DNA of 9,714 nucleotides from Robiginitomaculum sp. (GTDB lineage Bacteria > Pseudomonadota > Alphaproteobacteria > Caulobacterales > Maricaulaceae), in the NCBI GenBank assembly GCA_026982235.1, contig JALSHM010000434.1, forward strand, positions 1 to 9,714, given 5' to 3'. The notes beneath the pieces are model-generated. The model was not told the DNA's origin, did no database searches, and was given only the letters and a program-made list of their open reading frames with translations. Made by a program: the position numbers and the translations under genes. This document shows positions 5,736 to 9,714 of the stretch, piece after piece (the first letter of the stretch is position 1; every line of letters starts with the position of its first letter).

Positions 5736-8503
5736 CAATGTTTGAATTTTTTGCCAGATGCACAAGGACAAGCTGAATTACGCGGAATGCGGCCATTTTG
5801 AGCTATATAGGCTTCCACATCAAAATCAACCGCGCCGCTATTGGGTGCAGACTCTGCCAACATGTCTTGCGGGCTACGCGCCATTGGAGGGCTTAGGGGC
5901 GCACTTAAGGGCGCCGCCATAGACGCACGTAAATCGGGGCGGTTTTCTCCTTGATCGGCAAAGATGCCTGGATTGAAATCATCGTAATCATCCGGATTAA
6001 AACCTGTGTCTAACTCTGGTTCTGGCGGACGCATATCAATTTGCAAATTCATCAATAGCTTGGTGACGCCCTCACGTAAATTGGTCAAGAGCTGATCAAA
6101 CAAGGTGAAAGCTTCGGACTTATATTCGTTAAGAGGGTCGCGCTGACCATAAGACCGCCAACCGACCACAGATTTCAGGTGATCCAAATTTTGTAGATGC
6201 TCTCGCCAATTGGTGTCGATAACCTGCAAAAGAACCTGCTTTTCTACGGATTGCATTGTCGGGCGATCAATCCCGCTCGTGCGCTCCTTGTAAGCCTTAT
6301 CAGCAGCCTCTTTGAACCGCTCCAGCATTTCCTCATCCGCGATACCTTCTTCCGCAGCCCAATCCGCAAACGGCAAATCCAAGCTCATAAGTTCTTTGGC
6401 CTCTTTGGTCAGGCCTTCAATATCCCACTGCTCCGCATAGGCTTTCTTGGGAACATGGGTCTCTATCAGATCTTCGCAAATATGGTGGCGCATATCTTCA
6501 ACCACATCCGACACGTCTTCGTCGGTCATAAATTCTAGGCGTTGTTCAAATATGGTTTTGCGCTGGTCATTTTGCACATCGTCGTATTTCAGCAAATTTT
6601 TGCGAATGTCAAAATTACGCGTTTCGACCCGGGCTTGGGCGCGCTCAACAGCTTTGGACATAAAGCGGTTGGTTAAGCTTTCGCCTTCTTCCCAGCCCAT
6701 TTTCCCCATCATGTTTTTTAGTCGATCCCCACCAAATATCCGCATCAAATCGTCTTCGGTGGAAATGTAAAATTTGGAACGCCCCGGATCACCCTGACGA
6801 CCAGTACGACCACGTAATTGATTATCAATCCGTCGACTTTCGTGACGCTCTGTACCCAGAACATAAAGTCCACCAGCGTCTAAAGCTTGTTGCTTGAGCG
6901 CCTCGACCTCTGCGGTCAGTTTTGCTATGCGAGCATCACGCTCGCTATCGCTTTCGCCGTCCACTGCTTCTTGCTCTATGCGCATTTCGAGATTACCGCC
7001 AAGTTGAATGTCCGTACCCCGTCCTGCCATATTCGTAGCAATGGTGACAGCCCCCGGCACCCCTGCTTGGGCTATTATACTGGCTTCTTGTTCATGATAG
7101 CGAGCGTTGAGAACCTGGTGGCGAATGCCTTTTTCGGTGAGAAATTTCGAGAGCAACTCTGATTTCTCAATAGACACCGTACCCACCAACATGGGCTGGC
7201 CTTTGGCTTGACATTCGCGAATTTCATCAACAATAGCGTTGAATTTTTCGCGCTCAGTCCGGTAGATAACATCGTCCGAGTCTATACGTAAAATTTCGCG
7301 GTTGGTCGGAATTTCTAGCACATTGAGCTTATAAATATCGTAAAATTCTGATGCTTCGGTTAGAGCCGTGCCAGTCATGCCGGATAGTTTCTCAAACAAG
7401 CGGAAATAATTTTGGTAAGTCACAGACGCCAAAGTCACATTTTCTGATTGGATGTCCACGCCTTCTTTGGCCTCAATAGCCTGGTGCAAGCCCTCAGACA
7501 GACGCCGCCCCTCCATCATCCGGCCTGTAAATTCGTCGATTAACATGACCTGGTTATCTTTGACAATATAGTCTTTGTTATTGGTATAGAGCTTATGAGC
7601 GCGCAGGGCTTGGTTGATATGATGCACCATGGTGACATTTTCAATATCGTACAAGCTCTCACCTTCTAGCAGATCTTGCTCGCGCAGAATATTTTCAATC
7701 TGCTCAGTACCAGCTTCGTTAAAGACAGCGGTTTTGGCTTTCTCGTCAATCTCATAGCCGTCTTCGGATATAAGAGGAATAAAGGTGTCGATTAGTTTAT
7801 AAAAATCGGAACGGTCATCGGTTGGGCCAGAAATGATAAGCGGAGTACGGGCTTCGTCGATTAAAATACTGTCAATTTCATCAATAATCGCAAAATGGTG
7901 GCCGCGCTGAACCATAGTCTCTATTGAGTATTTCATATTATCGCGCAGATAATCAAAGCCAAACTCATTATTTGTGCCATAAGTCACATCACAGTTATAG
8001 GCGGCTTTGCGCTGGTGATCGTCTAGCCCGTGAACCACACAGCCCGTGGTTAAGCCAAGAAAAGAGTAAATCTCGCCCATCCACTCTGCATCGCGGGTCG
8101 CGAGATAATCATTAACCGTGACAACATGTACGCCGCGCTCGGGAATAGCATTGAGATATACAGCCAGAGTTGCCACAAGAGTTTTACCCTCACCTGTGCG
8201 CATTTCGGCAATTTCGCCCCGGTGCAAGGACATGCCGCCAATCAACTGTACATCATAATGGCGTTGACCTAGTGTCCGCTTGGCAGCTTCGCGCACAGTG
8301 GCAAAGCTTTCCACCAATAAATCGTCCAAAGTTTCGCCTTCTGCATAGCGCTTTTTAAATACCGCAAATTTAGCCTGCAGTTCTGCATCGCTCAGCGCTT
8401 CAAATTCCGGTTCAATTGCATTGATTTTATCGACGATTGGCCGCATTTTTTTAAGCTTGCGGTCGTTTTCTGTGCCGAACAATTTTTTCGCGATACCTAG
8501 CAT
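5720..8503 (-). CDS. secA: SecA, preprotein translocase ATPase
   Basis: A 927-residue ATPase that binds preproteins and drives them through SecYEG. Numbered from the chosen start: MRTGEGKT Walker A (101-108), the DEID box in IIDEIDSILIDEARTPLI (206-223), GRGTDIQLGGN (494-504) and QLRGRTGRQGDPG (562-574) of the second motor domain, preprotein cross-linking and scaffold regions between and after these, a poorly conserved proline-rich linker near 860-895, and a C-terminal SEC-C zinc site with C912, C914, C923 and H924 (CPCASGKKFKHCHGKL) for SecB/lipid/ribosome contacts. The open frame extends nine codons upstream to an ATG at 8530, but the family begins MLGIAKKLFG and AAGGA precedes the ATG at 8503-8501, so that start is chosen. 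The last codons overlap the convergent hydrolase by 16 bases. No key residue is missing. Confidence 0.99.
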   Translation of the reverse strand: MLGIAKKLFGTENDRKLKKMRPIVDKINAIEPEFEALSDAELQAKFAVFKKRYAEGETLDDLLVESFATVREAAKRTLGQRHYDVQLIGGMSLHRGEIAEMRTGEGKTLVATLAVYLNAIPERGVHVVTVNDYLATRDAEWMGEIYSFLGLTTGCVVHGLDDHQRKAAYNCDVTYGTNNEFGFDYLRDNMKYSIETMVQRGHHFAIIDEIDSILIDEARTPLIISGPTDDRSDFYKLIDTFIPLISEDGYEIDEKAKTAVFNEAGTEQIENILREQDLLEGESLYDIENVTMVHHINQALRAHKLYTNNKDYIVKDNQVMLIDEFTGRMMEGRRLSEGLHQAIEAKEGVDIQSENVTLASVTYQNYFRLFEKLSGMTGTALTEASEFYDIYKLNVLEIPTNREILRIDSDDVIYRTEREKFNAIVDEIRECQAKGQPMLVGTVSIEKSELLSKFLTEKGIRHQVLNARYHEQEASIIAQAGVPGAVTIATNMAGRGTDIQLGGNLEMRIEQEAVDGESDSERDARIAKLTAEVEALKQQALDAGGLYVLGTERHESRRIDNQLRGRTGRQGDPGRSKFYISTEDDLMRIFGGDRLKNMMGKMGWEEGESLTNRFMSKAVERAQARVETRNFDIRKNLLKYDDVQNDQRKTIFEQRLEFMTDEDVSDVVEDMRHHICEDLIETHVPKKAYAEQWDIEGLTKEAKELMSLDLPFADWAAEEGIADEEMLERFKEAADKAYKERTSGIDRPTMQSVEKQVLLQVIDTNWREHLQNLDHLKSVVGWRSYGQRDPLNEYKSEAFTLFDQLLTNLREGVTKLLMNLQIDMRPPEPELDTGFNPDDYDDFNPGIFADQGENRPDLRASMAAPLSAPLSPPMARSPQDMLAESAPNSGAVDFDVEAYIAQNGRIPRNSACPCASGKKFKHCHGKL

Positions 8504-8620
8504 GGCTATCCTTGAATTTTTTACGCGCATATGTCAGCACGAAATTACAAATATCTTGTTGGTGACTTAGGGATGGTTAACCTGTAAGTCAATAATCGTG
8601 CGTTAAATTAAGAGGAAGAT
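8504..8620. promoter_or_regulatory. Divergent intergenic region between secA and the isomerase gene
   Basis: These 117 bases must contain the start signals of both divergent genes. An eight-base palindrome GGTTAACC lies at 8575-8582 near the middle. On the minus strand TTGACT (8587-8592) resembles a -35 element, but the hexamer 17 bases further on (TAAGTC) is a poor -10. No assignment is made with confidence. Confidence 0.45.
8509..8513 (-). promoter_or_regulatory. Ribosome binding site deciding the secA start
   Basis: On the minus strand AAGGA sits five bases before the ATG at 8503-8501. The alternative upstream ATG at 8530-8528 has no purine-rich site before it. This favours the 927-residue SecA over the 936-residue reading. 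Confidence 0.7.
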
Positions 8621-9526
8621 GTGACAAAAATAGCATTAAAGCTTTGGCTAGTGATAAGTATATTTTCTGGCTTGACTTTGGGGGCTTGTCAGGGGGGGGC
8701 TGTCGTGGAGGACAAAACGGCCTTAGACACCAAAATTGTCCGGCTCGGTGACACAGTTGTGGCCGAAGTTTCTGGCACCAGTATCTATCTATCTGATATT
8801 GAACATGCGGCGCTCACCAAAGGTGTCATTACGCCTGACCAGAGCCTTACGCCCAGAGAACCGCTGTTTCAAACTATACTCGACGAACTTATTGACCAGC
8901 GCTTGCTCGCTTTGGAAGCCTTGCGGCGGTCTTTAGATCAAAATGACGAAACCCGTCGCCGCCTGGCTGTGGCGCGCGAACGCATTCTCGCCAATGTAGT
9001 GGTCGAACAGTTACTTGCCGAGAAAGTTACCGATGAAAGCGTTCAACGCATGTATGATGAACAGAGTAAAATTCAAAGCAAAGCCGAACAAGTACGGGCG
9101 CGCCAAATTGTGGTGGAAACCGAGAAATTAGCCAAAGAGCTTAAGGATTTAGTCGAGAAAGGTGGAGATTTCTCCGCACTGGCCAAAGAATTTTCCATTG
9201 ACCAATCGACCCGCGACCTTGGCGGGGACTTGGGGTATTTTTCCAGGAACGCTATGGAGGATGTCATTGCCACAACCGCATTCGCCCTAAAAAATGGCGA
9301 CATATCAACCCCATTTAAGACAAAATATGGCTGGCATATTTTAATGACAACTGACCGCCGGCCTATGCCCCAACCCGCACTCAAGACTATAAAGTCAGAA
9401 ATCGTTAGCTTCATGACCTATGAGGAAATCCAGAAGCTCCTCAAATCTTTACGCGCCAGCAATGATATTAGGCTTAAGACCGGGCAAATACAGACAATTC
9501 CAAATGAGAAGACAGATGCACCTTGA
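8621..9526 (+). CDS. Parvulin-type peptidyl-prolyl isomerase, probable lipoprotein
   Basis: A 301-residue exported protein likely to assist folding after Sec export. A signal sequence (about 1-22) ends in a relaxed lipobox LGAC with C23 as the predicted lipid-modified residue. A SurA-like N-terminal helical part (about 44-150) includes ILDELIDQRLLALEA (86-100). The parvulin domain spans about 158-248, with FSALAKEFSID (184-194), GGDLGYF (201-207), the FALKNGDIS segment (221-229) and GWHIL (237-241). The second conserved active-site histidine is present (H239). The first, normally in a HILV-like strand, is replaced by Q162 (RARQIVV). The GTG start has AGAGGAAG at 8611-8618. A run of eight G (8692-8699) lies immediately after the lipobox. 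Divergent from secA and overlapping argJ, as I recall for many alphaproteobacteria. The protein could be PrsA/SurA-like; the precise orthology is not settled. Confidence 0.92.
   Translation: MTKIALKLWLVISIFSGLTLGACQGGAVVEDKTALDTKIVRLGDTVVAEVSGTSIYLSDIEHAALTKGVITPDQSLTPREPLFQTILDELIDQRLLALEALRRSLDQNDETRRRLAVARERILANVVVEQLLAEKVTDESVQRMYDEQSKIQSKAEQVRARQIVVETEKLAKELKDLVEKGGDFSALAKEFSIDQSTRDLGGDLGYFSRNAMEDVIATTAFALKNGDISTPFKTKYGWHILMTTDRRPMPQPALKTIKSEIVSFMTYEEIQKLLKSLRASNDIRLKTGQIQTIPNEKTDAP
8692..8699 (+). repeat. Homopolymer of eight G inside the isomerase gene
   Basis: The run starts at the last base of the Gln24 codon and covers two Gly codons and the first base of Ala27, one residue after the predicted lipidated Cys23. 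Gain or loss of a base would shift the frame and remove the whole folded domain, so the tract is a potential slippage point as well as a place where a sequencing error is likely. Confidence 0.9.
9506..9511 (+). promoter_or_regulatory. Probable ribosome binding site of argJ
   Basis: GAGAAG lies four bases before the ATG at 9516, inside the isomerase gene. The other in-frame ATG at 9504 has no such site, which favours the start at 9516. Confidence 0.5.
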
Positions 9527-9714
9527 AATATCCCCATTGGCTCCCGCCAAATTTCCTGACATGCCATATATAGACGGCGTGCAAATGTGGACAGCGGAAA
9601 CCGGCGCTAAATACCAAGGCCGCCCGGATATATTGCTGGTCAAACTGGCTCGAAACAGCCGTGTGGCGGGCGTATTTACGAAATCCTCAGCGCCCGGACC
9701 CCCCGTTGAATGGT
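9516..9714 (+). CDS. argJ: ArgJ, glutamate N-acetyltransferase / ornithine acetyltransferase (N-terminal part)
   Basis: Sixty-six codons are present before the window ends. The residues follow the ArgJ N-terminal pattern seen in alphaproteobacteria: ISPLAPAKFPDMP (5-17), IDGVQMWTAETG (19-30), KYQGRPDILLVKL (32-44) and VAGVFTKSSAPGPPVEW (50-66). In arginine biosynthesis the enzyme moves the acetyl group from N-acetylornithine to glutamate and, in bifunctional forms, also acetylates glutamate from acetyl-CoA. The autocatalytic cleavage site and the nucleophilic threonine lie beyond the window, so activity cannot be judged. The chosen ATG overlaps the end of the isomerase gene by 11 bases, which implies translational coupling; an ATG at 9504 would add four residues (MRRQ). 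Confidence 0.92.
   Translation, partial: MHLEISPLAPAKFPDMPYIDGVQMWTAETGAKYQGRPDILLVKLARNSRVAGVFTKSSAPGPPVEW

Noticed and set aside
6197..7162. Several 90-113 codon plus-strand frames opposite secA
   Set aside because: They are antisense shadows of a full-length, motif-complete SecA and show no features of their own.
8504..8530. Nine-codon N-terminal extension of SecA from the ATG at 8530
   Set aside because: No ribosome binding site precedes it and SecA proteins begin at the internal MLGIAKKLFG, which has AAGGA at the right distance.
8564..8592. Sigma-70-type promoter for secA with TTGACT on the minus strand
   Set aside because: The -35-like hexamer is good, but the hexamer at 17-base spacing is TAAGTC, a weak match to a -10 element, so the call is not supported.

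Overview
The window looks like chromosomal DNA of an alphaproteobacterium, plausibly a lower-GC member of the Hyphomonadales/Caulobacterales/Rhizobiales side (inference). Three things support this. The transhydrogenase is split into three genes (pntAA-pntAB-pntB), as in Rhodospirillum and its relatives, not two as in E. coli. It is preceded by a small protein of the alphaproteobacterial aa3 oxidase subunit IV type. The order secA / divergent parvulin-type isomerase / argJ is one I recall as common in alphaproteobacteria. Base composition is moderate and codon use looks similar throughout; I see no insertion sequence, prophage, tRNA, rRNA or CRISPR array.

Layout. (1) Positions 1-981, minus strand: the first 327 residues of an NtrC-type, sigma-54-dependent response regulator whose C-terminus lies outside the window. 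(2) 982-1250: an AT-rich divergent intergenic region. (3) 1251-5735, plus strand: six closely spaced genes with no visible terminator between them. They encode a subunit-IV-like membrane protein with an unusual C-terminal extension, PntAA, PntAB, PntB, a YbaN/DUF454 inner-membrane protein, and a membrane-anchored alpha/beta hydrolase broken by a one-base frameshift near 5418. (4) 5720-8503, minus strand: secA, whose 3' end overlaps the hydrolase end by 16 bases. (5) 8504-8620: a short divergent intergenic region. (6) 8621-9714, plus strand: a lipoprotein parvulin isomerase followed, with overlapping reading frames, by the start of argJ.

How the genes work together. PntAA-PntAB-PntB form the proton-translocating transhydrogenase, which uses the proton motive force to make NADPH from NADH. 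The oxidase-like small protein upstream fits a respiratory-membrane theme. SecA drives preprotein export, and the divergent isomerase is likely an exported folding factor for such clients. ArgJ belongs to arginine biosynthesis and is probably translationally coupled to the isomerase only by position.

Most of the window is conserved housekeeping sequence and I found no convincing new multi-gene system. The points worth a second look are the frameshifted hydrolase, the extended subunit-IV-like protein, a run of eight G just after the lipobox of the isomerase, the secA/hydrolase tail-to-tail overlap, and helically phased ATTTAT motifs upstream of the transhydrogenase operon.
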